Source: Candidatus Saccharicenans subterraneus (GTDB lineage Bacteria > Acidobacteriota > Aminicenantia > Aminicenantales > Saccharicenantaceae). From it: 64,000 nucleotides of DNA. The translations under genes and the position numbers were made by a program. The stretch's first letter is position 1, and the number at the start of each line of letters is the position of its first letter. The notes beneath the pieces were generated by a model. That model ran no database searches and had not been told where the DNA came from. It was given only the letters and a program-made list of their open reading frames with translations. Positions 10,301 to 19,643 of this stretch are shown here, piece after piece. The stretch spans positions 248,001 through 312,000 of the forward strand of contig QUAH01000001.1 of the NCBI GenBank assembly GCA_003426165.1, given 5' to 3'.

Positions 10301-10390
10301 CTCGAGGCTGGCGGTGGCGGTCAGAAGCATAAATATCAGCAGTGATAAGCTGATCGTGATTAAAAATCGCTTGGTTTTCATCCTGACCAC
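7304..10390 (-). CDS. TonB-dependent receptor with carboxypeptidase-regulatory-like domain
   Basis: Large outer-membrane receptor of about 1030 residues, probably taking up a glycan, peptide or metal complex by TonB-dependent transport. The order is: signal peptide (KRFLITISLSLLIFMLLTATASLEA), carboxypeptidase-regulatory-like beta-sandwich (GSVKGRITDKSGQPVEGAYIYL onward, ~80 residues), plug domain (LNHIPRTKDLAGLLQLAPGL, ... ESVEEIEIVNAG) and a 22-strand-type barrel ending in FSLKF with a terminal Phe. I chose the GTG at 10390 because GGAGG stands 5 bases before it; an ATG at 10381 is also possible, and the frame is open to 10450. It converges with the GWxTD gene (25-base gap). The substrate is not visible; no SusD partner is nearby. 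Confidence 0.85.
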   Translation of the reverse strand: MVRMKTKRFLITISLSLLIFMLLTATASLEAAVKLDGSVKGRITDKSGQPVEGAYIYLSSPSLVGLRYFLTGKNGYYYFLNLPSGSYKLAVEAPGFHTAIINDIRVETGKTLTLPVSLEAAEDQEEERVLLYPLPALDKENPGISHVLDRDILNHIPRTKDLAGLLQLAPGLNPETPPRDLNFSVNGSAVGSSLVTFSGNDLNHPLNLTLARNINPESVEEIEIVNAGNPVENYSTSGAFIKIIPRNGQNRSSGQLQFLGTGGNLTGSLWSQDELNQMESPPIVKDRYNLDFDLALEGSILPDRVWYFTNFRYNRRARSTPFAPWRDPNNVPYPMYSWKAGDFTSLFRFTSQVTAEINASIMLSFNKNSQTVDPEFLTPFNPQIATLNIAGQNLFLLSASGGYKLNQATQASLFLFYTRDSLPRRLDAKAESNPRYVDLGSGYSWGSGPFNRDQIGEVFRAGASITRFQTFLKAFHELVAGAEYQSTRADDSVWKSSNLIHYYLNGNPYYYGTGVSPETGNLVGKGLVGFYLASAARDGLLQRATSHRLTLYLHDTFNLGRRLNFSLGLKFERIQSGLAAVYKGISGTSFSFYAGEATIRPVYGVNPYSAVNYPSWDNMVIWYNLSPRLGLVFDLLGTGKTLLKGSFGRYPDNINLSYLMTFGPGWATGYHNFYWYDENQDGAADIDDTFLPLPEDYRIHLKDYFLKRVSPDLKAPQTTEWTATLEQQLSEMFTLSLSYISRTRTRILEDVLYDPDADREWYSADQVAGLWIPFSTVVPGQSGYGEVPVTVYFPSSGAPAFFTRLSNVEGLKQKYSAVQLVARKKMSDNWQLLASATWSRAQGNAGLSRLNATTLTQLANSPNSLVNVTTGSRLDLDRPWIIKVMGTYRLPRDFYLSALFQYLSGTPWARTVTVVPPTSWLESHQAQNIPATVYLEEPGSRRWPDFHSLDLRLERSFRVGQKTRLNVAIDVLNVLGKKYGLKDLNDGGYWYPEGEGSSAGTRIYSPSYQKILALYGTRSGQLTFSLKF

Positions 10391-10485
10391 CTGGTCCTCC
10401 TTTATCTGCTCAGACACTGATATCAGTTCACCTTCAGGCTGAATGTTCAAGAAACAGGGCCCACAAGGCCGGAAACAAGGTAAAC

Positions 10486-10491
10486 ATTATA
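10486..10491 (-). promoter_or_regulatory. Possible -10 box of the TonB receptor gene
   Basis: On the minus strand, TATAAT is preceded by an A/T-rich tract. A TTGATA lies 20 bases further upstream, longer than the ideal spacing. It would give a leader of about 90 bases before the GTG start. Confidence 0.4.
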
Positions 10492-10541
10492 GCTTTTTTT
10501 AACCTTATTTGTATCAAATTATTAAAACTTTTGGAAGGGGT

Positions 10542-10562
10542 AAAAAGTTACCCGGCTGCCGG
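10542..10562 (-). terminator. Weak terminator after the ROK kinase gene
   Basis: On the minus strand, CCGG-CAG-CCGG forms a short GC-rich hairpin, with five T beginning five bases after it. It lies just past the stop of the ROK gene. The stem is short, so this is tentative. Confidence 0.3.
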
Positions 10563-10572
10563 TTGTGGCCGC

Positions 10573-11514
10573 TCAGGGGACCGTTTTCCCGGCTTCCATC
10601 TTATGCCGGGCCCAGGCCGCCGCTCCCATCAGGCCGGCATCGTTGCCCAGGCTGGCTTTCCTGATCTCACAGGTGGCAAAGGCCGGGGCGATCGCTCTCC
10701 TCCTGGCCTCGGCCACGGCTGGTTTGAGCAGCCAGCGGCCGGCCTTCATCACCCCGCCGCCGATTATTATTTTCTCCGGGTTTAAGAAGTTCATGACGAT
10801 TCCCAGGGCAATGCCCAGGAAGTAGCCGCAGCGTTCGAAGCTCTTCCTGGCCGCTTCTTCGCCGGCCCGGGCCCGGAGGTAGATGTCCCTGGCCGTGAGC
10901 GTTTCTTTATTTCCCGATTTTCCCGAAAATTCCAGGTAATTCCGCACCAGGGCCGGGGCCGAAACTTCTGTTTCCAGGCAGCCGATATTGCCGCAGCCGC
11001 ACCTGAGGCCCTCGGGGTTGACGGTGATATGGCCCAGCTCTCCGGCAAACCCGCCCTTACCCTGCCACAATTCACCTTCCAGGATGATTCCGGAGCCCAG
11101 CCCGGTTCCAACCGTCAGAAAGACCAGGCTGTGGGCCCGCCGGGCGCTGCCATAGAGGTATTCTCCGTAAGCGGCCAGGTTGGCATCGTTGTGGACGGCG
11201 AAGGGAACGGGAATTATCTTTTTCAGGGCCGGGAAGAGGGGGAAATTGTCCAGGGCTGGATAGTTCGGCGACTGCATTATTCTTTTCCGCTTGAGGCTGA
11301 AGAAGCCGGCAAAACCGAAACCGGCGGACTTGATCCGCTTAGGGTACCTGCGGTCGAGCTCAGCCCAGATTTTCTGAATCAGGGCCATTAGGGATTTGAT
11401 ATCCAGGGGGCTGGGGGCCTGGCTCTTATAGATTATATGCCCGGAAGAGTTAATCAGACCGTACTTGAGCTGGGTTCCGCCTAAATCGAACCCGGCGTAC
11501 AGATTTTCGGGCAT
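10573..11514 (-). CDS. ROK family sugar kinase (glucokinase-like)
   Basis: ATP-dependent sugar kinase of the ROK family, probably phosphorylating glucose or another hexose in the cytoplasm. It has the N-terminal phosphate loop GFDLGGTQLKYGL, the sugar-binding and catalytic block AVHNDANLAAYGE (Asp of ND is the likely base), the second nucleotide motif VGTGLGSGII, and the ROK zinc-binding motif CGCGNIGCLE, with the preceding His in ELGHITV. Length, 313 residues, is normal for the family. There is no fused helix-turn-helix, so it is a kinase and not a repressor. It lies 24 bases downstream of tatA on the same strand and may be co-transcribed. Confidence 0.88.
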   Translation of the reverse strand: MPENLYAGFDLGGTQLKYGLINSSGHIIYKSQAPSPLDIKSLMALIQKIWAELDRRYPKRIKSAGFGFAGFFSLKRKRIMQSPNYPALDNFPLFPALKKIIPVPFAVHNDANLAAYGEYLYGSARRAHSLVFLTVGTGLGSGIILEGELWQGKGGFAGELGHITVNPEGLRCGCGNIGCLETEVSAPALVRNYLEFSGKSGNKETLTARDIYLRARAGEEAARKSFERCGYFLGIALGIVMNFLNPEKIIIGGGVMKAGRWLLKPAVAEARRRAIAPAFATCEIRKASLGNDAGLMGAAAWARHKMEAGKTVP

Positions 11515-11538
11515 TGCTCAAGTTTCAGGAATGCGTCT

Positions 11539-11730
11539 TCAGCCGGCGGCCGGCGGCTTGGTCTGGTTATCAGAGGGGTGTTCTTCCTTGCCGCTGCTGA
11601 CTGCCTTTTTGAAGTTCTTTATGCCTTCACCCAGGGATTTGCCGAGGTCTGGAAGCTTTCTGGCTCCGAAGATGATGATGACGATAAGCAGGATTAGTAA
11701 GAGTTCGGTGGGTCCTATTGAACCTAACAT
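11539..11730 (-). CDS. tatA: Twin-arginine translocase subunit TatA/TatE
   Basis: A 63-residue TatA-type protein forming the pore of the twin-arginine export system. It has a short periplasmic N-terminus (MLGSIGPTE), one membrane helix ([12 protein letters not shown]), the [16 protein letters not shown] amphipathic helix that defines the family, and a charged tail. The start at 11730 follows GGAGGCGTGC. The upstream frame is open for another 43 codons but has no family resemblance. No tatC is present in the window. Confidence 0.9.
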   Translation of the reverse strand: MLGSIGPTELLLILLIVIIIFGARKLPDLGKSLGEGIKNFKKAVSSGKEEHPSDNQTKPPAAG

Positions 11731-11946
11731 GCACGCCTCCTTCCGGAGTTTACTCAACCTGGTTGAGGTGTCTCCGATCCAGGTAAAAAGGTACTCTATG
11801 GCCGGGTAAAAGTCAAGGAAAGACTGCTCTGGTTGGCCCGGCCGGGCAGTTGTCAGCACCGTCTTTTTCCACTAAAATACCGGTACAGCCTGCCAACTTT
11901 CTGGCTGAATGCGGCCGGTCATCCGGATAATTGAGCGGTGGAAATA

Positions 11947-13740
11947 ATGCAGGAAAGAATACGCAATTTCTCGATCATTGCCCATGTCGACCACGGCAAG
12001 AGCACCCTGGCCGACCGCTTTATCGAGCTGACCGGGGCCCTGTCTCCCCGCGAGCTCAAGGAACAGGTCCTGGACACCATGGACCTGGAGCGGGAAAGGG
12101 GCATCACCATCAAGGCCCAGACGGCCAGGCTGACCTACCGCAGCCGGGCGGGCGAAGAATACATCCTGAACCTGATTGATACCCCGGGGCATGTGGATTT
12201 CTCCTACGAGGTGTCACGCAGCCTGGCCGCCTGCGAGGGGGCGGTCCTGGTCATAGACGCTTCACAGGGGGTGGAAGCCCAGACCCTGGCCAACGCCTAC
12301 CTGGCCATCCAGAATGACCTGCTGATCATCCCCGTCATTAACAAGATAGACCTGCCCCAGGCCGACGTAGAAATGGCCCTGGAACAGCTGGAACACATCG
12401 TCGGGCTGAAGCGGGAAGAGGCACTCCTGGTCTCGGCCAAGAAAGGCACCGGCGTCGAAGAAGTGCTCGAAGCCGTGGTCCGGAGAATTCCCCCACCGCG
12501 GGGCAGCGCCGCCTCGCCGCTCAAGGCCCTGCTCTTTGACTCCTGGTTTGACCCCTACCGCGGGGTGGTGGTCCTGGTCAGGGTGGTCGATGGAACCATA
12601 AAGACCGGGGACCGGATTGCATTGATGGCCACCGGCGCCGAGTACCAGGTGGAAGAAATCGGCTACCTGACACCCAAGCCAGTCCGGGTGGAGTCGCTTT
12701 CTACCGGCGAGGTCGGTTACCTGATCGCCGGGATAAAAAACCTGGCTCACGCCCGCATCGGCGAGACCATCACCCACAAGCTGCGTCCAGCCGAGCAACC
12801 CCTGCCCGGTTTCAAGGAAGCCAAGCCCATGGTTTTCTGCGGCCTTTACCCCGCCGGAGAAAGCAGCATCGAGGACCTGCGCGATGCCCTGGAAAAGCTC
12901 AGGCTCAATGATGCTTCCTTCCACTTTGAACCGGAAAATTCCCCGGCCCTGGGCTTCGGTTTTCGGGCTGGCTTCCTGGGCCTGCTGCACCGGGAAATCA
13001 TCCAGGAGAGGCTGGAACGGGAGTTCAACCTGAGCCTGATCACCACTGCCCCCAGCGTCAGTTACCGGGTAATAACCACTAAGGGCGAGGTGCTGGAAGT
13101 CCACAACCCCTCGCAACTGCCGGAACCACAATTCATCGACCGGATTGAAGAGCCGATTATCGAGGCCCTGATCCTGACTCCAGACCGCTACCTGGGCAAC
13201 CTGCTGCAGCTCCTGGATGAACGGCGAGGCGTGCAGAAAAAGATGGAGTACATCTCCACCAGCCGGGTGTTACTTGATTACCTGGTCCCGCTGAATGAAG
13301 TTGTCTTTGATTTTTACAACCAGCTCAAGTCGCTCTCCCAGGGCTATGCTTCCATGGATTACGAGCTGGCCGGTTACAAGGAAGCCCCGCTGGTCAAGCT
13401 GGACATCCTGGTCAACTATGAAGAGGTCGACGCCCTGTCGGTTATAGTCCACAAGGACAAGGCCTACCGCGTCGGACGGTCGCTGGTGGAGAGGCTCCGC
13501 CAGGCCATTCCCCGACAGCAGTTCGAGGTGGTGCTGCAGGCGGCCATCGGCAAGAGGGTCATCGCCCGGGAGACCGTTAAACCGTTCCGGAAGGACGTCC
13601 TGGCCAAGCTCTACGGCGGCGATTACACCCGGAAGATGAAGGTCCTGGAAAAGCAGAAGGAAGGCAAGAAAAGGATGAAAAGGGTCGGCCGGGTGGACAT
13701 TCCGCAGGAAGCCTTCCTGGCCATTCTGGAAGTCAAGTAG
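11947..13740 (+). CDS. lepA: Elongation factor 4 (LepA)
   Basis: Ribosome-associated GTPase that back-translocates or remodels stalled ribosomes and helps initiation. The domains are: GTPase with G1 AHVDHGKST, the switch/G2 region [16 protein letters not shown]3 DTPGH and G4 NKID; domain II; EF-G-like domains III and V; and the LepA-specific C-terminal domain ([23 protein letters not shown]). About 597 residues is normal. I chose the ATG at 11947 because the protein then begins [11 protein letters not shown] like other LepA proteins; a GTG nine bases earlier (11938) is possible. It is divergent from tatA, across a 216-base gap. Confidence 0.95.
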   Translation: MQERIRNFSIIAHVDHGKSTLADRFIELTGALSPRELKEQVLDTMDLERERGITIKAQTARLTYRSRAGEEYILNLIDTPGHVDFSYEVSRSLAACEGAVLVIDASQGVEAQTLANAYLAIQNDLLIIPVINKIDLPQADVEMALEQLEHIVGLKREEALLVSAKKGTGVEEVLEAVVRRIPPPRGSAASPLKALLFDSWFDPYRGVVVLVRVVDGTIKTGDRIALMATGAEYQVEEIGYLTPKPVRVESLSTGEVGYLIAGIKNLAHARIGETITHKLRPAEQPLPGFKEAKPMVFCGLYPAGESSIEDLRDALEKLRLNDASFHFEPENSPALGFGFRAGFLGLLHREIIQERLEREFNLSLITTAPSVSYRVITTKGEVLEVHNPSQLPEPQFIDRIEEPIIEALILTPDRYLGNLLQLLDERRGVQKKMEYISTSRVLLDYLVPLNEVVFDFYNQLKSLSQGYASMDYELAGYKEAPLVKLDILVNYEEVDALSVIVHKDKAYRVGRSLVERLRQAIPRQQFEVVLQAAIGKRVIARETVKPFRKDVLAKLYGGDYTRKMKVLEKQKEGKKRMKRVGRVDIPQEAFLAILEVK

Positions 13741-13831
13741 AATTTTCGTCTATAATAGCCGTCGAGATGTGCCCGGGTCTCTTCCGACTGGAATTTTTTC
13801 ATGACCTGCAGGAAGAACTGAAGGGGGTGGC

Positions 13832-14401
13832 ATGGACGAGAAAAAGCTGGTTGCTTTTCTGAAGCAGTCCAGGGAAATCCTCGGCGATTTTTTCACGGCC
13901 GGTTCTCTGGCCCTGCTGCCGGTCATATTTTCTTCCCTGGTCTGGGCGGTTAACCGGCGAGGGGAAGTCAGAAAGAAAATCCTGGAGGTGAAGGTCTGGC
14001 TGGAACCGGAAACTCTCAAGAACAAGCCGGCTGATTTTGTCCTGGACTTTTTTGAAAACAACCCTGAGCTCAGGGCTGCCTACGAGGAAGAAATCAAGAC
14101 CAGGGATTTCCGGGCCCTGAGGCCAGCCTTCAGGGCTTTATACCCGGTGCTCGGGCTGCAGGACCCGTTCCTGGAAAAGCTGTTCTCCTCGGAGCTGAAA
14201 AATCATGATTACCGTCGGCTGGTGGCCGAGTTCAGAACCAGGCTGGAGGGCGCCCTGTTGGAGATCCGGGCGGCTGGAAAACGGGAGAATTTCTGGAAGG
14301 CCGTGGACCGGGTCTGCGGAGAATTCTTAAACCTGGGCTGGACCCTGCTCACCGAAGATGAGGTCCGGGAGCTTTTGAAAAAGGCCATTGAAAAAATGTA
14401 G
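13832..14401 (+). CDS. Hypothetical protein with one N-terminal hydrophobic segment
   Basis: I do not recognise this 189-residue protein. Residues ~18-40 (DFFTAGSLALLPVIFSSLVWAV) are hydrophobic enough to form a membrane helix. The rest is helical and charged, with repeated hydrophobic/acidic patterning (DFFENNPELRAAYEEEIKTRDFRALRPAF) and no Cys or catalytic motif. AAGGGGGTGGC precedes the ATG. It lies 91 bases after lepA and 24 bases before the following lipoprotein start, so it may form an operon with that gene and mtnA. Composition is typical of the surrounding chromosome. Confidence 0.6.
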   Translation: MDEKKLVAFLKQSREILGDFFTAGSLALLPVIFSSLVWAVNRRGEVRKKILEVKVWLEPETLKNKPADFVLDFFENNPELRAAYEEEIKTRDFRALRPAFRALYPVLGLQDPFLEKLFSSELKNHDYRRLVAEFRTRLEGALLEIRAAGKRENFWKAVDRVCGEFLNLGWTLLTEDEVRELLKKAIEKM

Positions 14402-14425
14402 CAGAAATTGCGCGGGGGAGGGATG

Positions 14426-15286
14426 ATGGCTCCAAAGGGTAAAAAAACAGCGCTTAGCAAGGGGATATTGCCCGGGGTGGTGGTCGTCCTGATCCTGAGC
14501 CTGCTCTTTTCCGGCTGCGCGTCTTCCCTGCAGAAAGCCAAGCTGCACCTGGCCGGGGCCCAGGACCGCGAAAGGTCATTCCGGACAGAAGAGGCAGTTG
14601 CCCTTTACCGGAAGTCTCTGGAAGAAGCGGAAAGAGAGATCGGGAAGAGACCCTCGGCCCAGGCTTACATGATCAAGGGGCTGGCCGAGGTCAAGCTGGC
14701 CAGGTGGCCTGAAGCCAGCCGCAGTTTCAGCCAGGCTGCAGCCCTGGGGGACGAAAAGGCCGAGTCCTGGGCCCGTGAAGTCAGCCTCCTCGGACTGGCC
14801 ATTTCCCTCCAGGAACAGGGGCTGGCCGGGCCGGCCCTGCGTCTTTATTCAGTTCTGAGCGAGCGGGGCAAATTTTCCCCGGTGGTCCAGGCTGCCCTGG
14901 GCCGGCTGGTGGACAGCCAGCTTGAATTGCTGCCTGCCCAGCCGGAAAGAGAACGCGAAAAAATTATCACTAAATCTATCGGAATAGTAGAGAAAGCCCT
15001 GGACTCCGACCCGGCCTGTGGCTATTACCATTACCTTCTGGCCCAGCTGCTCGGCCACGGGGGAAAATACCGCGAGAGCTTCGAGGAAGCGGTCATGGCC
15101 AGGGAGCTGGGATTGCCAAAGCTGGAGCTCCAGCGCGATAACGACAACCAGATTGTCTTCTGCTACCGGCGACTCAGGGAATCCCTGGTCGGGGAGGAAT
15201 GGGCTGAGTTCAGCCGTACCTACCGGCTCTGGATAAATAAATGGAAATGGCCGGACGAGGAGACTCCGGACTGGAAAAGGAGGTAG
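14426..15286 (+). CDS. TPR-like lipoprotein
   Basis: Predicted lipoprotein with a long basic leader ([13 protein letters not shown]), a hydrophobic helix ([15 protein letters not shown]) and a lipobox LFSGC. The mature part reads as helical repeats of TPR type (for example [29 protein letters not shown] and [30 protein letters not shown]), so it may be a scaffold in the envelope. The start is uncertain: two ATGs in tandem (14423, 14426) follow GGGGGAGGG, and a TTG lies at 14408. I prefer 14426 for the spacing. Its last codons contain the AAAGGAGG that serves mtnA, showing translational coupling. Confidence 0.6.
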   Translation: MAPKGKKTALSKGILPGVVVVLILSLLFSGCASSLQKAKLHLAGAQDRERSFRTEEAVALYRKSLEEAEREIGKRPSAQAYMIKGLAEVKLARWPEASRSFSQAAALGDEKAESWAREVSLLGLAISLQEQGLAGPALRLYSVLSERGKFSPVVQAALGRLVDSQLELLPAQPEREREKIITKSIGIVEKALDSDPACGYYHYLLAQLLGHGGKYRESFEEAVMARELGLPKLELQRDNDNQIVFCYRRLRESLVGEEWAEFSRTYRLWINKWKWPDEETPDWKRR

Positions 15287-15288
15287 CG

Positions 15289-16326
15289 ATGCTGCCGGCA
15301 ATAGCCTGGAAAAACGGGGCCCTGGTCATGGTTGACCAGCGTCGGCTGCCGTGGAAGGAAGAATATCTCACCCTGAAGACCGTGGAGGAGGTGGCCCGGG
15401 CCATAGAGGACATGGTGATTCGGGGAGCTCCGGCCATCGGTATAGCCGCGGCTTACGGCCTGGCCCTGGGAATCCTGAACCTCGGGCCGGGTGATAACGC
15501 GGAAAGGGCTTTCGATAAATTTTACCGGCGCCTGTGGCGGACCCGTCCAACCGCCCGCAACCTGTTCTGGGCCCTGGAGCGGATGAAAAGAGTCTATGAA
15601 GAAAATAAAGACCTCAAACTGGTAGAACTCAAAAGGGTTCTTCTGGCTGAAGCCCGGGCCATAGAAAAAGAAGACCTGGAAATAAACAGGAAAATAGGGG
15701 AGAATGGAGCCAGTCTGGTTCCTGAAGGAGCGACCATCCTGACCCACTGCAACGCCGGAGCCCTGGCCACGGCCGGTTATGGTACAGCCCTGGGCGTCAT
15801 CAGGTCGGCCTTTGCCCGCAGAAAAAAGATTCGGGTCCTGGCCTGCGAGACCAGGCCTTTTCTCCAGGGGGCCAGGCTGACCGTCTGGGAGCTTGCGAAG
15901 GATAAAATTCCGGTTACCCTGATTACCGACAACATGGCCGGCTGGTTGATGCAGCGGGGAGAGATAGGACTGGTGATCGTGGGAGCCGACCGCATTGCCC
16001 GTAATGGCGATACCGCCAATAAAATAGGAACATATTCGCTGGCGGTGCTGGCCAGGGAACATCGGATTCCGTTCTACGTGGCCGCCCCGCTCAGCACCTT
16101 TGATTTCAGCCTGAATAGCGGTCAGGATATTCCCATCGAAGAAAGAAAGGCGGAGGAAGTCCGCAGAATCGGCAGCCAGTTGATTACCCTGCCCGAGGTC
16201 CCGGTTAAGAACCCGGCCTTTGACGTCACCCCGGGGCGGCTGATTTCAGCCATCATCACCGAAAAAGGCGTAATCCGCCCACCCTTTACCCGGGAGATAG
16301 CGAGGATGAGGAAGGAACGACACTGA
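15289..16326 (+). CDS. mtnA: S-methyl-5-thioribose-1-phosphate isomerase
   Basis: Isomerises 5-methylthioribose-1-phosphate to the ribulose form in methionine salvage. It belongs to the eIF2B-alpha/MtnA superfamily. Family features are the N-terminal block [18 protein letters not shown], the catalytic Cys region [21 protein letters not shown], the substrate loop [13 protein letters not shown], and the catalytic Asp in [19 protein letters not shown]. The length of 345 residues is normal. The start is fixed by AAAGGAGGTAGCG and is 2 bases after the upstream stop; the frame is open further upstream but overlaps the previous gene. No mtnK, mtnP or mtnB is present in the window. Confidence 0.93.
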   Translation: MLPAIAWKNGALVMVDQRRLPWKEEYLTLKTVEEVARAIEDMVIRGAPAIGIAAAYGLALGILNLGPGDNAERAFDKFYRRLWRTRPTARNLFWALERMKRVYEENKDLKLVELKRVLLAEARAIEKEDLEINRKIGENGASLVPEGATILTHCNAGALATAGYGTALGVIRSAFARRKKIRVLACETRPFLQGARLTVWELAKDKIPVTLITDNMAGWLMQRGEIGLVIVGADRIARNGDTANKIGTYSLAVLAREHRIPFYVAAPLSTFDFSLNSGQDIPIEERKAEEVRRIGSQLITLPEVPVKNPAFDVTPGRLISAIITEKGVIRPPFTREIARMRKERH

Positions 16327-16349
16327 GCATATTAAAAAACTGGAGGGGT

Positions 16350-16826
16350 ATGGACCTCGTCGGGCAGGGCGGACAGATCATTCTATTCACCTTGCCCTCC
16401 CTGGTGGCAGCCATATACCTCAACCGGCAGTTTCCATGGGTTGTGGCTTTACCGGAGAGCCTGGCTTTTATCAGGCCGGCCGGATATGTATTGCTTTTTC
16501 TCGGCCTGATACTCTGGGCGACCGCCCTGGTCCAGTTACTGTCAGGTTTTTCCCGGGGTCGGCTGGTTACGACCGGGGCCTATGGCCTCGTCCGCAACCC
16601 GCTTTATTCCAGTGCCACCTTCTTCATTCTGCCCGGCGTGGCGTTTATTACTCTGACCTGGGTTTACCTTTTGGTTTCTGCCTTTCTATATGCCGGGGTT
16701 ATGATTTTTATCGGCCGGGAAGAAAAGCAACTGGCAACGGCCTTTGGGCAGGAATATGAAGAATACTCGGCCCGGGTCCACCGGCTGATTCCGTTTAAGC
16801 CGCCGGGAAAAACCAGGGTGAGTTAG
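16350..16826 (+). CDS. Isoprenylcysteine carboxyl methyltransferase-like membrane protein
   Basis: Small integral membrane methyltransferase of the ICMT/PEMT-like family, about 158 residues with four predicted helices. The signature is GAYGLVRNPLYSS followed by GREEKQLATAFGQEYEEYSARVHRLIPF, the usual SAM-binding C-terminal half. In bacteria the acceptor is mostly unknown; isoprenoid- or lipid-linked substrates are possible. It starts 23 bases after mtnA and ends 9 bases before the CrtI-like gene, so the three are probably one transcript. GGAGGGGT sits just before the ATG. Confidence 0.8.
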   Translation: MDLVGQGGQIILFTLPSLVAAIYLNRQFPWVVALPESLAFIRPAGYVLLFLGLILWATALVQLLSGFSRGRLVTTGAYGLVRNPLYSSATFFILPGVAFITLTWVYLLVSAFLYAGVMIFIGREEKQLATAFGQEYEEYSARVHRLIPFKPPGKTRVS

Positions 16827-16835
16827 GAGAGTGTT

Positions 16836-18353
16836 ATGACTGAAACAATGATCATCGTGGGAGCGGGTATGGCCGGGCTGTCCACGGGTTGCTATGCCCA
16901 GATGAATGGCTTCAAGAGTGAAATATACGAATCCAACAGGGTTCCCGGGGGCCTCTGTGCGGCCTGGACCCGGAAGGGGTACACCTTCGACATCAGCATG
17001 CACATCCTGGTGAACTCCAAAAGCGGTCCTTTTAAGAAAATGTGGGATGAGCTTGGCGTCACCAGCAACCAGGAATTTTTTTATCACCGTAAAGTTGTCG
17101 CGGTCGAAGGACTGGAAAAAAGGCTTGAATTCTGCCTGGACCGGGATCGGCTGGAAAAACAGCTGCTGGCCATCTCCCCGGAAGATGCCGACCTGATAAA
17201 AGAATTTGTGAAGCTTTTTTTTGGGCGGGGGGTCATGGACCTGGCTTCCCTTGACCCGCCGGAACTGGTGGGATTAGCTGGCAGGTTAAAAATGATACTG
17301 AAAGTGTTGCCGATGGTTGGCCTCTTTAAAAAATTCGGGAAAATGACCCTGCAGGAATTTGTGGCCCGGTGCCGGGATCCTTTTCTGGCTGTGGCCCTGA
17401 GGTCCGTGGTGGATACCCCGGGCTGGCCGATGCCGGATTTCCCGATGGTGGCCATGGCCGGTTTCGCCCGGGCCGGGGGAGAAGCCGGGTATCCCCTGGG
17501 CGGTTCGTTCAGGGTGGCCCAGAAAATTGCTGACCGTTACCGGTCCCTGGGTGGCCAGATTCACTTCAACAGCCGGGTGGTGGACATCTTGATAGAAAAC
17601 GACAGGGCGGTCGGGATCCGGCTTGAGAACGGCAGCGAGCATCGGGCGGATACCGTGGTCTGGGCTGGCGACGGGCATCACCTGATATACGACATCCTGG
17701 GCGGGAAATACCTGGATGACACCATCCGCAGCATGTATGAGAAGTGGCAGCCGGTCAAGCCCATGGTTCATGTCTGCTTCGGGGTTAACCTGGACCTGTC
17801 GGGAGAACCGAAGCAAATGGTGTATGAAGTGGAGAAGCCCATTACCATCGCCGGACAGGACTTCAAATGGCTGAGCATAATAAACCATGCCTTTGATAAA
17901 AGCACCGCGCCCCCGGGCAGGACGGCACTTGAGGTCTGGTATGCCACTGATTACAGGTACTGGGAAGAACTTCACCGGGACCGCCCGAGGTACGAGGCGG
18001 AAAAAAAGCGCATTGCCGAGGAAACGGCTGCAGCCCTCGAGACCAGGTGGCCCGGCTTCAGGTCAAAAATCGAAGTTGTGGACGTGCCCACACCGATGAC
18101 CTATGTGCGGTATACCGGGAACTGGCAGGGGTCGGTGGACGGCTGGTACATAACCCCCGACAACATGAGGGAACAGAAAATGAAAAGATCTCTGCCAGGG
18201 CTCAGCCAGCTTTATATGGTGGGCCAATGGACAGCGCCTTTTACCGGGACCGTGGGGGCGGCCCTTTCCGGGCGTCAACTGGTCCAGATATTATGCAAGA
18301 AAGCTCGCCGGCCATTTCTTACAGAAGTGCCCGGCGGCAAACAGGTAAATTAG
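16836..18353 (+). CDS. Phytoene desaturase/carotenoid isomerase-like FAD oxidoreductase
   Basis: FAD-dependent oxidoreductase of the CrtI/CrtISO-like class, 505 residues. The N-terminal Rossmann motif IIVGAGMAGLSTGCYAQ is followed by an acidic strand end (SEIYESN) and the family's GGLCAAWTRKGYTFD block. The C-terminal FAD-binding region is YMVGQWTAPFTGTVGAALSGRQL. The substrate is unclear: retinol saturase and carotenoid enzymes share this layout. There are no phytoene synthase or other carotenoid genes nearby, but a membrane methyltransferase is 9 bases upstream, so a lipid or isoprenoid substrate is plausible. GGAGAGTGTT precedes the ATG. Confidence 0.8.
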   Translation: MTETMIIVGAGMAGLSTGCYAQMNGFKSEIYESNRVPGGLCAAWTRKGYTFDISMHILVNSKSGPFKKMWDELGVTSNQEFFYHRKVVAVEGLEKRLEFCLDRDRLEKQLLAISPEDADLIKEFVKLFFGRGVMDLASLDPPELVGLAGRLKMILKVLPMVGLFKKFGKMTLQEFVARCRDPFLAVALRSVVDTPGWPMPDFPMVAMAGFARAGGEAGYPLGGSFRVAQKIADRYRSLGGQIHFNSRVVDILIENDRAVGIRLENGSEHRADTVVWAGDGHHLIYDILGGKYLDDTIRSMYEKWQPVKPMVHVCFGVNLDLSGEPKQMVYEVEKPITIAGQDFKWLSIINHAFDKSTAPPGRTALEVWYATDYRYWEELHRDRPRYEAEKKRIAEETAAALETRWPGFRSKIEVVDVPTPMTYVRYTGNWQGSVDGWYITPDNMREQKMKRSLPGLSQLYMVGQWTAPFTGTVGAALSGRQLVQILCKKARRPFLTEVPGGKQVN

Positions 18354-18626
18354 TGCAGAAGGCCTGAGAAATCTTTTCTCTCACCTGTATTCTTTATCGA
18401 TAAACCGGCATTCTGGAAAGGCAGGACGAAGATGGAAATGTGGCTCCCTCCTCCAGGCCGGTTGTCCTGGCGCCGGCGGCCATGATGATTCACGTACCCG
18501 GTCGTTTGGCAATGGCCTAGACAGGAAAAGATTCTGGAGGCAGCGCCAGCCTGCCTCTGGCCGAAGGTAGTCAAGCTCCTGAACTTGGGATAAAATGTCA
18601 CTGCCCGGCATTTTGCGGAGAAGCAT

Positions 18627-19643
18627 ATGGCTGGAAAAAAGAAGCCCAGGTTTCTGCTGGCGGTGGAGACCTCCTGCGACGAGACCTCGGCCGCGGTCCT
18701 GGAACGCGGCCGGATTCTCAGTAACATCATTCTGTCCCAGGACGAAATCCATTCGCCCTATGGCGGCGTGGTGCCCGAGCTGGCTTCCCGCCAGCACATA
18801 AAGTCCATAGATTACGTGGTCAGCGAAAGCCTGACCCAGGCCGGAGTGGGTCTCGGCGAGATGGACCTTTTCGCGGTCACCCAGGGGCCGGGTCTCATCG
18901 GCTCGCTGCTGGTCGGCCTGACCTTTGCCAAGGGGCTGGCTTACTATTTTAAGAAGCCCCTCATCGGCGTGGACCACCTGCAGGCCCACATCGAGGCTCC
19001 TTTCCTGGAAAACGACCGGATAGAATTCCCGGTGCTGGCCCTGCTGGTTTCCGGGGGCCACACTTCTCTTTATTTCCTGGAAAAGCCACTGGACTACCGG
19101 TTGCTGGGTAAGACCCGTGACGATGCCGCCGGCGAGTGCCTGGACAAGGTGGCCAAGTTTCTGAAGCTGGGTTATCCGGGAGGCCCGGTCATTGAGCGCC
19201 TGGCCCGGGGCGGCGACAGTTCCTGCTTTCATTTTTCCCTGCCCCGGATGAAAACGGCCGGCTATGATTTCAGCTTCTCCGGGCTCAAGACGGCTGCCCT
19301 GAAAATAATACGTGAACATGGACTGAGCGCCGAGCACCCGGCCCTCAGGGATTTCCTGGCCAGCTTTGAGGAAACGGTGGCCAGGGCCCTGCTTGAGAAT
19401 GTCCATAAGGCCCTGGAAGAATTTCGTCCGGCTTCCCTGATACTCTGCGGGGGCGTGGCCCGCAATACCAGGCTGCGGACCAGGTTTTCCGAACTGGCTG
19501 AGGGCTACCGGCTGCCGTCCTACGTCCCGTCTCCTCGCCTCTGCACCGATAATGCAGGCATGGTCGGGGCCCTGGCCTGGAAGAAATACCAGGTTTCACC
19601 CGTTAGCAGCACCGACCTGGACCTGGACGCGTACCCGAGATAA
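18627..19643 (+). CDS. tsaD: tRNA N6-adenosine threonylcarbamoyltransferase
   Basis: Transfers the threonylcarbamoyl group to A37 of tRNAs that read ANN codons (with TsaB, TsaC and TsaE). The protein starts with the ASKHA-type LAVETSCDETSAAVL. Metal-binding His residues lie in DHLQAHIEAPF, with the nucleotide motif LVSGGHTSL, TRDDAAGECLDKVAK, and the C-terminal metal Asp in CTDNAGMVGALAWKKY. At 338 residues it is full length. GCGGAGAAGC precedes the ATG. The preceding 273 bases (18354-18626) contain no gene I can support. Confidence 0.95.
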   Translation: MAGKKKPRFLLAVETSCDETSAAVLERGRILSNIILSQDEIHSPYGGVVPELASRQHIKSIDYVVSESLTQAGVGLGEMDLFAVTQGPGLIGSLLVGLTFAKGLAYYFKKPLIGVDHLQAHIEAPFLENDRIEFPVLALLVSGGHTSLYFLEKPLDYRLLGKTRDDAAGECLDKVAKFLKLGYPGGPVIERLARGGDSSCFHFSLPRMKTAGYDFSFSGLKTAALKIIREHGLSAEHPALRDFLASFEETVARALLENVHKALEEFRPASLILCGGVARNTRLRTRFSELAEGYRLPSYVPSPRLCTDNAGMVGALAWKKYQVSPVSSTDLDLDAYPR

